Of a stretch of DNA of 64,000 nt, positions 24,726-37,779 are shown piece by piece. The DNA is taken from the NCBI RefSeq assembly GCF_028389875.1, contig NC_084663.1:213187876-213251875 (forward strand), written 5' to 3'. The DNA comes from Rhea pennata. Its lineage: Eukaryota; Chordata; Aves; Rheiformes; Rheidae. The notes under the pieces were generated by a model. It was not told the DNA's origin. It was given only the letters and a program-made list of their open reading frames with translations, and did not search any database. The number at the start of each line of letters is the position of its first letter. The first letter of the stretch is position 1. Both the position numbers and the translations under genes were made by a program.

Positions 24726-26859
24726 GCAGAGATTGGGACTCTGGCCATATAGCCTTAAACCAAAGCATTGCCAAAAGCCAGCATGCAATTCTCTGTGGTC
24801 AATTATTCTATAGAAACAACAGAAAAACAGTAAGATGAGGCCTACTTTCAGCCCATCTTAACTGTTTCTTGAGAAAATATGTATATGTGCAGAGAGGACG
24901 CAGGGAGTAGGGCTCCTTTTTGCGGGCACATTTTCAGATATCCCTTTCCAAAAGGCATCAAGACTAAAGAAGAGCTTATCTGTTCTCTGTTTCAGTGCAG
25001 GCAGAGCCATAGCTTGCTTTGTTTTGCAGCTACTCCTATACTAAATGCTACTTTTTTCCATGAACCTGTGTTTAGAATGCACTGAAATTTTATTTTTCCA
25101 GGGGAAGTTACAGCCAGCTCTTTGGAAACAATCTCCCCACCCTCTGTTAAACATCTCATATATGGGGAAGCATCTGTAGTTGTATCAGCTCAGTCTGTTT
25201 GTATCTCGTTTCCCATATTCCCATCCAACAGCTGACATCTCAACAGGGAAAGTGCCTTCTGACTTGTCCTTCAAAAAGCCTAATCCAGTTCCTCATGGCA
25301 TCCCATCATCTCCATTGGGAGATGGATCTGATACCAGCAGGTCCAAAGAGACATCAGCATTAAACTTTGCTCTGGGCACTGGCCAAAGCTTCGTTGATTC
25401 CTGCTTGACCAAAAAGGATCCTGTTTCTCTTCTATCCTCATGGAAAAAAATAAAATACAACACTGTTGAGAGGGAAATCTCCAAAAACATAGCTTAACTG
25501 AGAGGAGAATCAAAGCCAGGCTTCAGTATGCGGTCACTCAAACTGCTTTCCATATGGGAATTCCCTTCCTGACCAGCCTCAAAAAACAATCATCAAAAGC
25601 AGGCAGATAGACTGACCCCAGCTGTGATATCTGTGGCTCACATTTGTCTTCCAGCCAGCAGTAAGCCCAAAACATTACGCAGTTGAAACACAGTATGCAA
25701 AGCTCTGCTCAGGTGCTTACACAGCAGTTACTGCCTCTTATCTCCTTGCAGTCCTGCCCCAAATTCTCCCTATCTGGCTCTGTAACTTGCAGATGAGATG
25801 CAATCCATTACTACCATTTAAAAGCTCCATTACATAGCAGCATGAAGCATTCACTGACTAATGATCCACTTGGCCAATTGCTCTGATAAAAGAATTGAGA
25901 AATAAAGGTACTTGTCATCTTCTAGTCTGAGAAAGGGACTCCTGTATTGCTGGATAATTGACAATGAGATTGGTCAGGTAGAGGCATGCTGCGTTGTTGC
26001 ACGCAGCAATCAATAGCGTGCTCTGAAATGGGGGAAGAAACATGCCACAGGCATTTATGGTTCATCTGTGTACAGTATGTATTTGAAACCGCATCAAACT
26101 GCCTTTGGATTCCTGCCTATGAGCTGCTCTGTTGATCAAGGCTTGAAGCCAAAGTATCCCCTTGTAACGAGAAGAAGAGATATCCTTCTGCAGCACCTGG
26201 GACCTTCACCCAGAGGAAATGCTTGCCAGGGGCCAGAAGCTCACTCCAGTAAAGTGAGCTGCAGTAGTGCATCCAGGAGATGCAGTAGTGGGTAGTGGAG
26301 CCAAGGATGGACCAAGATCCCGGTGGGGTGCCAGCATTTTCCCCTGAATACCATTCAGCCAACATCTCAACTTTGCATATCCCTTGACCCCTCCTTTACT
26401 GTTCTGCTCAAGAGCTGTTCACTGCACCATGGTGTGGCAGGATCTGGGCAGAAAACTTGCACTGAGATATCCCTGCCAAGAAAACGTCAAAGTCACTCTA
26501 GTTTTAAAACCAGATTGCAGAGGAAAGGCAGACTTCAGTTAATAGCAGGCAGAGGAGGCAGGGAGAGAAAAGCCCTGTTATGATGCTGTTTGAAATTCAC
26601 ACTTTCTGTAGCACTTGCCTTCCTCCCCTATCTTCTTCCCAAAGACTTTTCTCACTAGTAGAGCCTCTTGTGAGCTATAATCAAGACCTTTGCCATCTCT
26701 TTCCAGGCCAAGTGAGATGTGCTAACACATCCCACCCTGGATCTAAACCTAGTCCTCCAGAATTTGTCCCCCACATTGAGAATGCAGAGATGAAGACAAT
26801 GCCTGTGGGTTGCATTGTTATCAGCACGCCTGGCTGGCACAATTCTTAGGCTACCTCCA

Positions 26860-26874
26860 GTTGCCTTGGCAACC
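26860..26874. promoter_or_regulatory. RFX-type X-box
   Basis: GTTGCCTTGGCAACC is an almost perfect palindromic X-box (GTTGCC N2 GGCAAC), the site bound by RFX transcription factors. It lies 4 kb upstream of the TSKU coding exon, in the intron. Confidence 0.5.
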
Positions 26875-27805
26875 ACCAAGCCAGAAATCACTACAACCAA
26901 AAATCAACAACAAAAAATACAAGGGGGAGGTGTTCCAAAGTTCGTTGTTCTCTACAGTCAGGAAACATCCTCCCCATTCTCCAAGCTGAGCCCACTCTAC
27001 AAAGCATTGGTAGTCTGAGCGAGAGCTGAAGACCCAGAGCCACCCCATGAGGCTTCAGAAACCTAAGTAAGAAGTGCAGAAACTTCAGGTTGTTTCTATG
27101 GTGGGATGGAGAGATAGAAATTGCTGTGGAAGAGGATACAACTCACCAACATCAGACCCATCCTTTAGAAATGCTCTATATTTCCACTGACTCCAGAGCA
27201 AACTAGGATACCACTTATCTTGGGGTGCTGTTTCCAGCCCAACCGCTCCACCCTCTCTGCCTCCTCTAAACCTGAGTCCCACCCACCAGTCTGGTGATGG
27301 GATTCATTCCACCTGGGATGAATCAGATCAGCTTGCTGATCAGCCAAACCAATAGTGGCCCACAGTTAGAGCAGATCAGGTACGACATGAAACCTTGTGT
27401 GTCTACTGTCTGGTGGATGGATTGAGGAGGAAGACGCCTTCCCAATTTGCTGCTTCCATTTGAGTATTCTGGATTTACAGCAAATAAATTAACCTTTATA
27501 GGGAACAGGCCAAAAAGGAAGGGCACATAGTTAGAAGTTTGCCTGGCCTGTTGCAGGTAGAGTTATTGTTTTAGTAGAAGCACATAGGAGTTATATTAGC
27601 AACAGTATTTCATCTGAGTGAAAAATTGGGGGTTCTCTTCTGTTTCTTGCATGTTCCAAGTCAACAAAATGCAAAATCTTTATAACAAGGCCCACAAGGC
27701 TGACTCGGCTGAATTTGCTAACTGGGAGCAGGGAAAAGGGAATGCTATTGGAAAGCAAAGCAAGATGCACATGCTATGATAGAGGCTATAAATCCTCCAG
27801 ACTGC

Positions 27806-27850
27806 AGGGGAAAAAGAAAAAGAAGAAAAATAAAAAGAAAGAGAAAAGAT
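27806..27850 (+). repeat. A/G-rich simple sequence
   Basis: Degenerate GAAAAA/AGAAA-type purine tract, intronic, non-coding. Confidence 0.7.
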
Positions 27851-28897
27851 AGTTGGCTTTTTCTCTCTTTAAATATCTGTCCCATTCAACAAGTTTTTGA
27901 ACTGTTCATAAAGTCAACCTTTAAAAGCAACTGCAAACAAAGCACAGCACCAGTAACAACTACTTTCTTCCGGCACTGACTCTCCAAGTCCAAATGACGC
28001 TGCAGATGCAATCACAGCCCCTTCTCCAGATCTCCTGTGCAGATGTGAGCAGGCAGCAAAACTGGTTCAAACCAGAGAGTATTAATCCCTTAGCTTGCAC
28101 ACACACACCCCTCACATGACAAAGAAAGGCTGCCTCTGACAGCCTAACCTTTTTTTATTATTATTTTAATCTAGAGAAGGTAAAGGTCATTGAGGCTTTT
28201 GCTGTGACTGCTTCGGGCCGGTGCTTCCTCGTGGGAGAGGTCCACACAAACGTGAATGGAAAAGGGAGCCAAGCTCAAGAGCAGGGCACACATAAGGCAC
28301 AGCAAGAGGGGACTAGCAGCCAACTTGTGGGGACATAGCAAAGAAAATGTCACAACATTTTCTTTGGGCATCAGAGGGGGCCTGCAGCCTCCACACCGCT
28401 CTGCTCTCACTTTTGCAGAGCCTCACCCAAGTCCTTGGGTCAAATTCTCCAGTCTTGGCTTTTCACTTCTCTGGCAAAGGGCAGAGCCCTAAAACGGGGA
28501 CTGTGTTTATCCCCCTGGAGGCTCATTAAAATGATTAGTGTTTCTCTGGAGAGAAGTTTTGGTATAAATGGGAAGACAGTTTTTCCTGATCTGTTTGTAT
28601 TTTTTGTTATTAGCTCTTTTGGGGGATGATCTGCAAATTCTTGTCCCAGTTTTATACTCAGCATGCTTTCTGGGATTCAGGTAGAAGAATGTCAATGAGA
28701 AAGAAAGAGGTATCTGCTATTTAGGTTTAATTCTACATTTGTTTGGATGGGTTTAGGGAAGTTCAACTGAGTTACTCCAGACTGGCTTCAACGACGGGAA
28801 GATGCGAATTAGTCCCTTTGACTCTACTATAAACTGAGCTGCACTTAATATAGCCCTCCATCAAGAGCCTGCAGAAGTTATTTTCTGCTGATGAGTT

Positions 28898-29270
28898 ATC
28901 ACAGAATCACAGAGTGGTTGAGGTTGGAAGGGACCTCTGAAGATCATCTAGTCTAACCCCCCTGCTCAAGCAGGATCACCTAGAACATGTTAGACAGGGT
29001 TGCCTCCAGGCAGGTTTTGAATACCTCCAGAGAAGGAGACTCCACAGTCTCTCTTGGCAACCTGTTCCAGTGCTCTGTCACCCTCACAGTGAAGAAGTTT
29101 TTCCTCATATTCAGATGGAACTTCTCATGTTTCAGTTTGTGCCCATTGCCTCTTGTTCTGTCACTTTGCACCACTGGAAAGAGTCTGGCTCCATCCTCTT
29201 GACATCTTCCCTTAAGGTATTTGTAGACATTGATAAGATCCCCTCTCAGTCTTCTCTTCTCCAAGAGAAC
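28898..29270 (-). mobile_element. CR1 LINE, 5'-truncated 3' end
   Basis: Read on the minus strand, the sequence encodes the C-terminal end of the CR1 reverse-transcriptase ORF. A clear [18 protein letters not shown] block is followed by a frame open to the start of the tail. The 3' UTR then matches the conserved CR1 end (GGACTAGATGATC-type core in degenerate form), and the tail has about two ATTCTGTG-like units. The copy is about 370 bases long and lacks most of the element. It is not functional. CR1 is the dominant avian LINE. Confidence 0.93.
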
Positions 29271-29589
29271 CATCAGAGATGACTTTATCAGTGTGAAGTG
29301 CAAAGCTGCTTAGATAGCAGAGTCAGTCCAAATTGCCTACTGGGAAATAAGGAAGGGGACGTGCAACCCAGTCTTCTTGCTATCTTCACCCTATTTCTAC
29401 CACCAGTGTGTGCAAGCACTGGGCTGTGGACAGACTGAGCTGCTCGGACCAAGTGTTATGCCCCTACAGCTGAGTGCAAGGAGACACTGAGGACCTGAAT
29501 GGGAGCTAAAATCATTCTGCATGTGCCTGAATCCTTTTAGCTCCATGTTCCCGCTCACACGGCAAAGTCAGAATTAAATGCAGGGAAGG

Positions 29590-29720
29590 AGGAAAAAAAT
29601 CTCTATGAATTCCTTTCCGCTTTAATGATTCCTAATAATGGATGTAAAACCACCTCCTTTGCATTCAGTCAAGAATCTCGCCACTGAAGAGGGAGTCGTT
29701 AACACGTAATTAACTCAGTG
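29590..29720. promoter_or_regulatory. enhancer-like stretch in the TSKU intron
   Basis: Homeobox-like TAAT words cluster here (TTTAATGATT, CCTAATAATGG, ACGTAATTAACT), together with CTTTGCATTC (octamer-like) and GTTAACACG. Confidence 0.35.
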
Positions 29721-30559
29721 GTATCAGGGATCTACGCTACCAGGATATATGAGAATAATATACAATAGGCACCAACTTGAGAGATGGAAAATCGTCAGCT
29801 CTCCTCCCTCGACGCAGAGTTGGCTGTAGTTAAGGCCATAGCAGCATGGGCTCAGCAGAGCTCCCTGCATCTCCCTTTCCACTCCCATGTCTGGGATCCC
29901 TTGCAAAGGAAAGGGGGTTCGGCAGGGAGGATGCCTGGGGGGGGGATGCGGCAGTGGGTGCATCGGGCTATCAGGCAAGGGGGGCAGGCTAGGGCAAGGA
30001 GAAGCCCCACTAGCATGTGCATGTCCCACCTGTCCTCCTTGGCTCCTGCTGGACCAAGACCCAAACAATGCTGCTCCCAGATGCTCCAGGTCACCTCTAT
30101 CTTTGCAAGAGCCAAATCTTTCCAAAAAGCCTGTGGAATTTGGGGCACAGAGAGGGAAAAGCAGACACTGATCCCTCCTTTTCCCCAGAGCCATTACTTC
30201 AGCCTGCTTTCATCAGCCCCAGACACAGAGAAACTGCTGAGCCAAAAATGTGACGATAAACCAGCATCCTGCGCTTCATCCTTCAGGGAGAGTTTAACAG
30301 ACAGTACAGGGGATGGGACAGATAAGATTAGTGAGAACGAAGCCAGACAAATTGCTAAGCGTCAGAAGTGTTTCGCAAACCGAGAACCAAAACCAAACAG
30401 CCCCCTCCGCTCGCCACGCTGGCTGCGGAGAAGACATATGGGATTGATCAAGAGGGAGCCCGGTGCCTCCAAACCCTACAGCAGCTTGACACTACATATT
30501 TGTTTTCACTGGTTTATGTGGTGTCCTTTGCTCAGTTGAAACAGCCTCAGTTTGCTTTT

Positions 30560-30740
30560 TTTCCCCCCTCTTATTTTTTTTTAACACCCCCTCTGAAAAA
30601 CAAAAAGTCATCGTTTCCTTGAAAAAAAGATAGGCTGCTGTTAAAATAATCTTTGCTCCAATTGGTTGTGTCACAAATCCCATCTGCTTTGGAAGGGGCC
30701 ACGGGTGATTTATGACTCAAGTGTTCAAACAACTAACAGC
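30560..30740. promoter_or_regulatory. enhancer-like stretch in the TSKU intron
   Basis: Contains CCAATTGG, an ATGACTCA AP-1-type site (30712-30719) and AT-rich words between GC-richer flanks. Confidence 0.3.
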
Positions 30741-33689
30741 TTATTCCACTTATGCAATCTCCCCCCATCATCCCCCACCTCCGCAAGGAGGAAATCAAGG
30801 TGCGGTTCAGTGTATTTTTGGATTCGACAAAAGGAAACCTGTGCAGGCAGGTTTCCTAGCCCAGAGAGCAAGTCCCAGCTGATTTACATACACGACGGAA
30901 AAAGAACGGCAGACTTCCGTGGCGCCGGGATCTGTGTGCCTCAAGAAGTCACATCTTGGAAGCAGACCGCAGCCAAACTCTCGGGAATGTCGCTAGCTGC
31001 AACACTCCACTGGGCAGCCAGACGGCGGCGGTGGAAGAATTCGGTGCTAAATCCAGCATAGGCAAATTAGGAATTAAATCACAGTGACAGCAGCATCTTG
31101 CACAAAAATTCCCCTTCCCCACTTCTCTCGCAGCCCAGGAAGCTGTCAGGTTATAGCAGTTTCTCTCAAGGGGGGGGAAAATAGCCTCCCACGGCTTTTG
31201 AAAGCACAGTAATTTTGCTCATTGGCATCATGCAGAGTCGTGCTTGTGCCCGGAGCAGGCATTACCGAAAGGAAATGAAGTTTTCCAAGCCTCCGGAGTG
31301 GCCGCAGGCAGGGCAAGGCAGACGTCTGCGCAGCACGGCATGTCCCAGCGCACCCTGCGAGTCATGCATTGGTGGTGGTTTTGCAGGCGGGGTGATCACG
31401 GTGCCTCGGGATCTTGGATAGGCCCAAAAATCTCAGGGAGCAACATCTTAATCCCCAAGCTGGGGCTATGCAGATCTCTCCCTATCTCGTCCTCATGTTC
31501 CTTGTTTTGCAAAGGTTTTTCTGGCCACGGAGGTGCCCCCAGTTACCTGTTCCCAGGTTCTTCCTCAAGACAAGATGACTTGAGCAGGGAGGTGGCCAGG
31601 AGCTCGCTTGGCCCCTTCCAGCTTGGCCATGCTTTTCCCAAGCCTAATGCTACTCCAATGTGCCGGATAACCCAAATTTGCTCTACAGACGTTTCCTACA
31701 GTATACTTGGTAACAGCGTCGTGGCCTCTCCTGGGCTAAGGGAGCCACTTGGCTTTTGGGACACCTTCACTTAGCAATATGACCACAAGCTGGTCTGCAG
31801 AAACCCAGAGTGTTGACCACAGTGCTTCAGCTGAGAGAGACACGAGGACTCAGGGCTTTCTTCCTTGTGATGATACCAAACCCTTTTAACCCATGACAGC
31901 CCCTGCTTCCCTTCCTACCCCTTGGCTTTTTAACAGCAAATATTTCCAGGAACAGGAGTTCTCGCTACACAGGTGCTTGCTGAGCCCAGTGGAGACTTCA
32001 TCCCAGCTCGGAAAGCAACTGCCTCAAACTGAAGCCAAATAGGATCTTTCTCATAAATGCAGCAATGCATCCCAGAATTGGAAGTCTCAGTTACAGAGAG
32101 GTTGTTTTGGCACAAATGGCTGATGGATCAGCCCCTTGGCATCATGCTGCGTAGCAAAGCGAACCAGCTAGGCAAGAGAGGCTCTGGTACCGCAGCCCTC
32201 CTTAGGAAGGGAGCATGCAGCCACGATTACAGGGATCTCCAAGTTTTTGGCTAGCCCTAATGCATTTTGCTGTAGAGGGAGGAAAACTACCAACAGGCCC
32301 CACTGCTGTGTTGTCTCCGATGGCAAAGGGTTCACCATGATCTAGTGAGGGAGGCTGCGACTGTGAATTTGCAGGATGGTTCCCAAATCGCAGCAGCACC
32401 CTTGGAATGATGAAACCCTTCTCCTTCAGGGTTTCAGCCCTTGCTACAAGAGATGTGGTTAAAAATAACAGATTCCTCTGCTTCATCTGCAATATCAGGG
32501 TTGCACATGCTTTCTCCTCCCTGCCAGCCATAGCTGGAGTCAGAGGTCAGACTAAAAGGGCCAGTAAGTTGGCATGAATTTTTAAAGCATGAAAACACCT
32601 GAGGAGAGACCCCTATTTCAGGGCTGATCAATTATTGAAAGACAAAATGATCCCAGTAAGCTTCCCTCCATCCTTTGCGATGCTCCTCCCCATCTGATTA
32701 CCACCCTCACCCACTCTCATGCTGTCTCCTGTGATGAAGGTATTTCGTTTCTGTAACCAGCTTCCAGAGACATAATATAACTTAAGAAGAAGGCACTTGA
32801 GGTCAATGCTGTGTGCCAAGGGAAGGAGAAAGATTAAGAGGTGCAGCATAGGGACAGCAAACCACCTGCCTGGGCTGGATATTTCTCGCTTTTAAGTGTT
32901 ATTCAGTCATATCATCACACGCAGCTAGGAAGGTTCCTACAAAAAACCTCTGCGTGTGTCGCTGCGATGGCACAAGCAGAGCCAGCCTTTCCTGAAAATG
33001 CCTCAAAATGCTGGGCAAAGGGTAGAAAGCAAGAGAGAGGAGGTACAGTGCCGGCGACAGGCGATATTTCCCACGCTGATACCACCGCCCTTCCCAGTGA
33101 GATATAGCCCACCTCGAGCCAAGAGCTCCTAGTGGTTGCACCATCTGCTCTCTCTACAAGCCTTTTAGCTCCTTGAAGTGGAGGAGGCGGCAAACTGGCT
33201 GTCCAAACCTTGCAGAGTCCTATGGTGGGCAAAGCCATGGTCACAGGGCTCTGCTCAGCTCCGGAGAGCAACAGGAGATGGTACTGGCCAAGAACGTGCG
33301 AAAAGACCAGGAAAAAGGGAATTCACCCCAGCGGACTGCAGCTGGGCAACGCCTTGAGCTCTTGCAGAAGGGTTTTAAGAGGACCCCATGCGGCTTTCGC
33401 TCTCTGAAAGGCAGCAGACCTTCCAGACCGCCCGTCTCCTAACAGCTCTGCAGGGCTGCTGGGTTCAGTAGGGCCTCCGCAGGGAAGACAAATTGGGGAG
33501 GCAACGGCATCACCCTTGGAGGCACCGGGCCCGGCGCCACGCCACTGCTCAGCCTCTCTGCCTCCTCCTTTCACCTTTTCCACTGCTGAGGAGGGAGGGT
33601 GCAACCCCCTAGCTGTGCTGGGCACCCCTCGGTGCTGCTTCCACCAGCCCAAGGCTTCTTTGTGGGCTTTTTATTTGTTTTTGCCTTTT

Positions 33690-34020
33690 TTTTTTCCTTT
33701 TTCATGCACAATAATCACCGGGCCTCTTTGCCGCCGGTGGCTCTCAGCGTGCAGCTGCAGACCCTCTGCCGAGGAGATAATAAATACAATCCTGGCCGTT
33801 ATTGTTGCAAACAGCACAGCTGGAGACGCCCGTCTCATTCCCTTCCCTGTCTTTCCCCCCTCCAATAAATCTTGCAACGTGACTGCTCCAAACAATGAAT
33901 GTGAGCAAAAAAACGCCCGTCGCGGCGGCGGCGGCTGCTGCCCGACAGAGCATCCACCGCGGCTCTGGGAGCTGCCGCTTGCGACGGCCCCGGTGCGCTG
34001 ACCCTGGGACGGTCGCTGTG
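33690..34020. promoter_or_regulatory. CpG-rich enhancer-like stretch in the TSKU intron
   Basis: SOX-type words (TTATTGTTGC, AACAATGAAT), AATAAAT words and a short CpG-dense run (GTCGCGGCGGCGGC, 33918-33931) sit close together. The overlapping open frames show no protein family. Confidence 0.35.
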
Positions 34021-35081
34021 CTCAAGTCTCCTGCAATGTGGATGCTGGAAAGGGACATGTGGAAAGGGGGATTTGCTGAGGGGGCTGGCCAGAGTTTCGC
34101 AGCAGGCCCTCAGTCCGGTTCCCACCCCGGATGCCGCTCGGCTGCCTCAGCGACACGGCGTCTTGGCATCTCTCTAGCTCTTTGCCTGCCCTGCTCGAGC
34201 CCGCTGTGGCCGACCAGCACACGCTGCAATCCTCCAGTCCCTCTCAGCTGGCACAGGGATTTAGAGGGAAAGGCCACATTGTTGGCAGCAGCAAGGTCTA
34301 CTGCAGAGCCAGGTGCCTGGCATACCCTACTCTTCACCACTGATGGTACCAGGAACCAACGCAGAGCCAACTGCACCGTCAGCAGCGAACATCAAACAAA
34401 CTGAGTTTCTCCCCCCGCCCTTGCCTCAGTTTCCCTTCTGAAGCCTTCTGAAGGATGATTAACACCAGGGCTGAGAGGTGCTTTACCTGTGCTGGGGGAT
34501 AGGGACACCAGGTAAAGTGCATCACCTCTTAACAATGAGTGGTGAGCAGGTGGGATACGTGGAAGTAACTGGACCTGTTTCTCACCTGGCATGGCTGGCT
34601 ATGCCACAGGGAAGCCCCAGGTCACCCTAGTGACAGACAACCACCTGCCTTTACCATTTAGCCCTGTGCTAAGCCACTTCATAACCCAACTTGGCTTCAC
34701 TGACTGAGTAAGACCTAGCAGCCTCACACTTGTGTTCCTGCATGGTGGGCACAGCATCTGAGGCCCCCAGCACCGTTCTCTCCACTGCTGCTTCTGCGTC
34801 TCCTCGGGGACTCTTGGCAGGTCCCTGGGGTCTGTCCCTGGCTGCACACAGCACACAAGACCTCAGAGCACCCTGCGAGACGGTGGAATTGCTGTGGGAC
34901 ATCTGGGGATAGTCCGGAAGAGCAACGCTCTCCACCCCCACAGTGCATGAGAAGATTAGATAAATACAGAGTTATCCTATGATCCTGTAATCCCACAAAA
35001 CCTGGATCCTGAAGATCTCTTGGGAGAGATCTCCAAGCTGTGCCCTTGGAGAGATGCAGGGCACTGGAATGAGAAATGAGC

Positions 35082-35123
35082 CTTTGCACCCATTTCAAAG
35101 GGCTTTGCACCCATTTCAAAGGG
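35082..35123 (+). repeat. perfect 21-bp tandem duplication
   Basis: Two adjacent identical units, 35082-35102 and 35103-35123, each CTTTGCACCCATTTC followed by AAAGGG. No divergence between copies, so it is recent or an assembly effect. Confidence 0.95.
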
Positions 35124-36279
35124 CTCCTCTGTCCTGCTAGGTGAAACTCAGGTCTCCGAATGCCCCCAGCCACAGATAATTAATTCTCAAGGATGGGAGG
35201 AAAAAGGCCAGTTTTGGGCCATGCCCTGCCCTATGTGCAAAGTCCTGCACACATATCACTTTAGATGCAATGGAGATAAGGAATCACATCTATGAAGCAC
35301 TGGAAGTGTTTTGACCCATCAGCCGCAGCAGAGCTTTGCTTTTAAGTCTCAATTTTTCCTGATGAGGGACATAGTATTCAAAGCCAGAAAAAAAGGTCCT
35401 TCTTTCTCTCACCTCCCCATCTCTCCTCCCAAAAAATCTCACAAACCACCCACAGTACTTCTTAGCGGAGAGGAACCAAAGTCCATCTCCAAGGCACCTG
35501 CTGTCTCCTGGTGGACCCCCATTTTGACCCATTAGCAGGGACCAGGTTTCCTCTAGCAGGAGCCCTCTCATTCTCAGCAAGCCCTGGTGCCAAATCTCAG
35601 TAGCAGGGAAGTCCTCGATAGCAGTGGGTTTGTTCCACGCTTATTACCCAGGACCTGATGGGTCTGGTGGCAGCGTCTTTTTGAGAGTGCAATTTTCATC
35701 ACCCCCTTAAAGTGAAGCCAGCAGTGTGGTCTCCTCTCCCGCCCATCCCACGTGTGGTCTGAGAGCCATCTGGCGCAAAACAGGGTGATGGAGAGGTGTC
35801 AACATCACCAATATATGGGCAGTAAAGAAGAAGTGGTGGAAGGAAGAGGAAGGAAAAGAAAACCCACAGATGCCTGTGCTCAGATACTGCAGCATGTGGC
35901 TCCAACAGTCAGATTTTGAGCCTGATTAATGCAACTCAGGAATGTCTCGCACTAAGATAGCCAGGTTGGTCTAATCTACTGCAGCATTTCCAACCGGGGG
36001 AGGACGGCGCGATGCACAGAGTGAATATTTCCTTCCCTCAGTCTGATCTGAAATTCTTCAAGAGGGAACCGCAGCAGCTCCAAATAATAATAATAATAAA
36101 AAAATGAAAATATCAAGGCTGCCTCGTAATGAATGGTGTTGAGCCGTGCCTGTTCGCACACTCATCTGGAGAGGTCCAAGTGCCAAGTTTTAATACAAGA
36201 AATGGCTTGCTTAACCAGCCTTTATCTCTTCCCGGCCCCAACGTCTCGGCATTCGGAAGTTTCTTTTGATAGCCTGCCA

Positions 36280-37420
36280 GATCGCCAGCGCCGCGACGAC
36301 CGTCCCCGCTCCGCTCCCCGCTCCGCTCCCCGCTTCCCCCGCGGCCTCGGCCAGCCAGGGCTGCCGGGGGCTCGGCCGGACAAGGAAGCCTTGTCTTACG
36401 CAGGCATCCCACCCTGCTCCCTCCTGCTTCTCCCCACCAACCAGCAGACAAGGCAGGAGGAGGAGGAGAGAGAAGAGACTGAAAGAGGAGAGAGAAAGAG
36501 AGAGGAAAAAAAAAAAAAAAAAAAAAAAACACGGTTAGGGATGGAGGGAAAACTCTAAACCTCCTGCAGGCAGTGGCTCACCTTCTCTTCCAGGCTCTTG
36601 CTTGCACGGAGATGGCACCCACTTCTGTTCCCTGCAGGGCTGAGGGAGCACAAGATGCTTTTGCCTATACTGGATAGAAAAAAAGAAAAAAAAGACAAAA
36701 GCTTTTGCATGGCTTTTGTTTTACAGCTTTTTTCTCTGAATTTCTTCCCACTCGTTCAATGCTGCTGTCTCCCTTGCCTCCAGTGTAAGGACCCCCCGGC
36801 ACCGACCCTCGCAGTCATCCGTGCTGGTCCATCTCGCTAGCAGAAATTAAGGTCCCCCCCTCCGCCCCCGCCGCGATGTCTGTCACATCGCCGTTCCCGC
36901 TGGGCACGTTGTAATTGCTCTGCACCACCTCTGCTCAAATCCATTCACAAACCCGCGTCTCCCCGCGGCGAGCCCGACTCGCCGTCCGCTCCGGGGTCGG
37001 CGAGCAGGACGCCGCGCCGGAGGGTCCGTCCACCGCTTAAGCGCCGAGTGCCGCTCACCCCCGCGGCGCCGCTCCTCGCCCTTTCCCGGCCCGCCGGCTC
37101 CGGAGAGGGCTCTCCAAGACCGCGTCAGCCCGGAGACGTGCGATGGCCTCGCCACACCGTCTATAACCACGTGTGAGCAAGCACCTCCCGTGGCTGCTCC
37201 AGCACCCTCTCCGGGGCAGTCACCGGCTCCCGGGCTGGGGGGGGCGTAAGGGGAATTTTGCCCGGAGCGTGGAGCTAGCTACATCCTGCCTCGGTAGCTG
37301 AGCGTATGCAGCGCCAGGACGGTGGCGGACACGAACCCGCTTGGACTTTGCAACGCGGGGATCCCCTGCACGACGTGGTCTGGTGCCTGGGGAGCAGCCA
37401 AGGTGCAGCCTGCAAATTCT
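36280..37420. promoter_or_regulatory. GC-rich, CpG-dense belt, possible alternative promoter
   Basis: CpG-dense stretches at about 36285-36380 and 36860-37430 flank a purine/poly(A) tract. The first contains short tandem CCGCTCC-type units (36303-36342). On the minus strand a good donor motif ends a possible exon at 36582. It could be an alternative TSKU promoter or an intragenic regulatory island. The open frames here are explained by low stop-codon frequency. Confidence 0.4.
36455..36529 (+). repeat. polypurine tract ending in A24
   Basis: GGA/GA-rich purine sequence, broken only by a CT at 36479-36480, running into 24 A (36506-36529). It lies beside the CpG belt. Confidence 0.93.
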
Positions 37421-37486
37421 CCTGGAGATGCTGAACGTACCAGGCTCTCCCTGGTTCTCCTAGCCTCTAACAAGTCCAGTGCATGC

Positions 37487-37512
37487 TTTTTTTTTTTTTT
37501 TTTTTTTTTTTT
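37487..37512 (+). repeat. T26 homopolymer
   Basis: Twenty-six T on the plus strand between CpG-dense segments. Confidence 0.95.
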
Positions 37513-37779
37513 CCTGGAAAGATCGCAGAAGCATGGGTCTAAGCCACTCTTTCCATTCCTGTTACTCCCTCTGCTCTCTCCCCCTGCAATAAAGCACCTC
37601 GCGCTGCCAGACGAGCTTTGGAGCGGTGCTCAATGCAATATTTCAGTGCACTGCCAGTGATCAGCGCCGACTGCTTTCTGCAGAGCAACGGCACAGTGTC
37701 CACAAAGACAAGTTTCCTTCTGTAACTTCAGTGAATGCCGTTATTCAGGCTAACGGCAGCTGGTTTATCATGGCAGACA

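Larger units (their letters stand above)
22800..28897. other. TSKU intron, proximal part
   Basis: Ordinary intronic sequence with an A23 run, an A/G tract and the X-box at 26860. No coding exon recognised. Confidence 0.55.

Noticed and set aside
29784..30539. 251-codon open frame on the plus strand
   Set aside because: Several other frames on both strands are open over the same GC-richer stretch. The product has no recognisable domain and no splice context.
31244..31774. 176-codon open frame on the plus strand
   Set aside because: No family recognised; composition typical of chance translation.
34481..34517. 9-bp inverted repeat (CTTTACCTG / CAGGTAAAG) as a structured RNA
   Set aside because: Stem is short with a 19-base loop and no supporting context.
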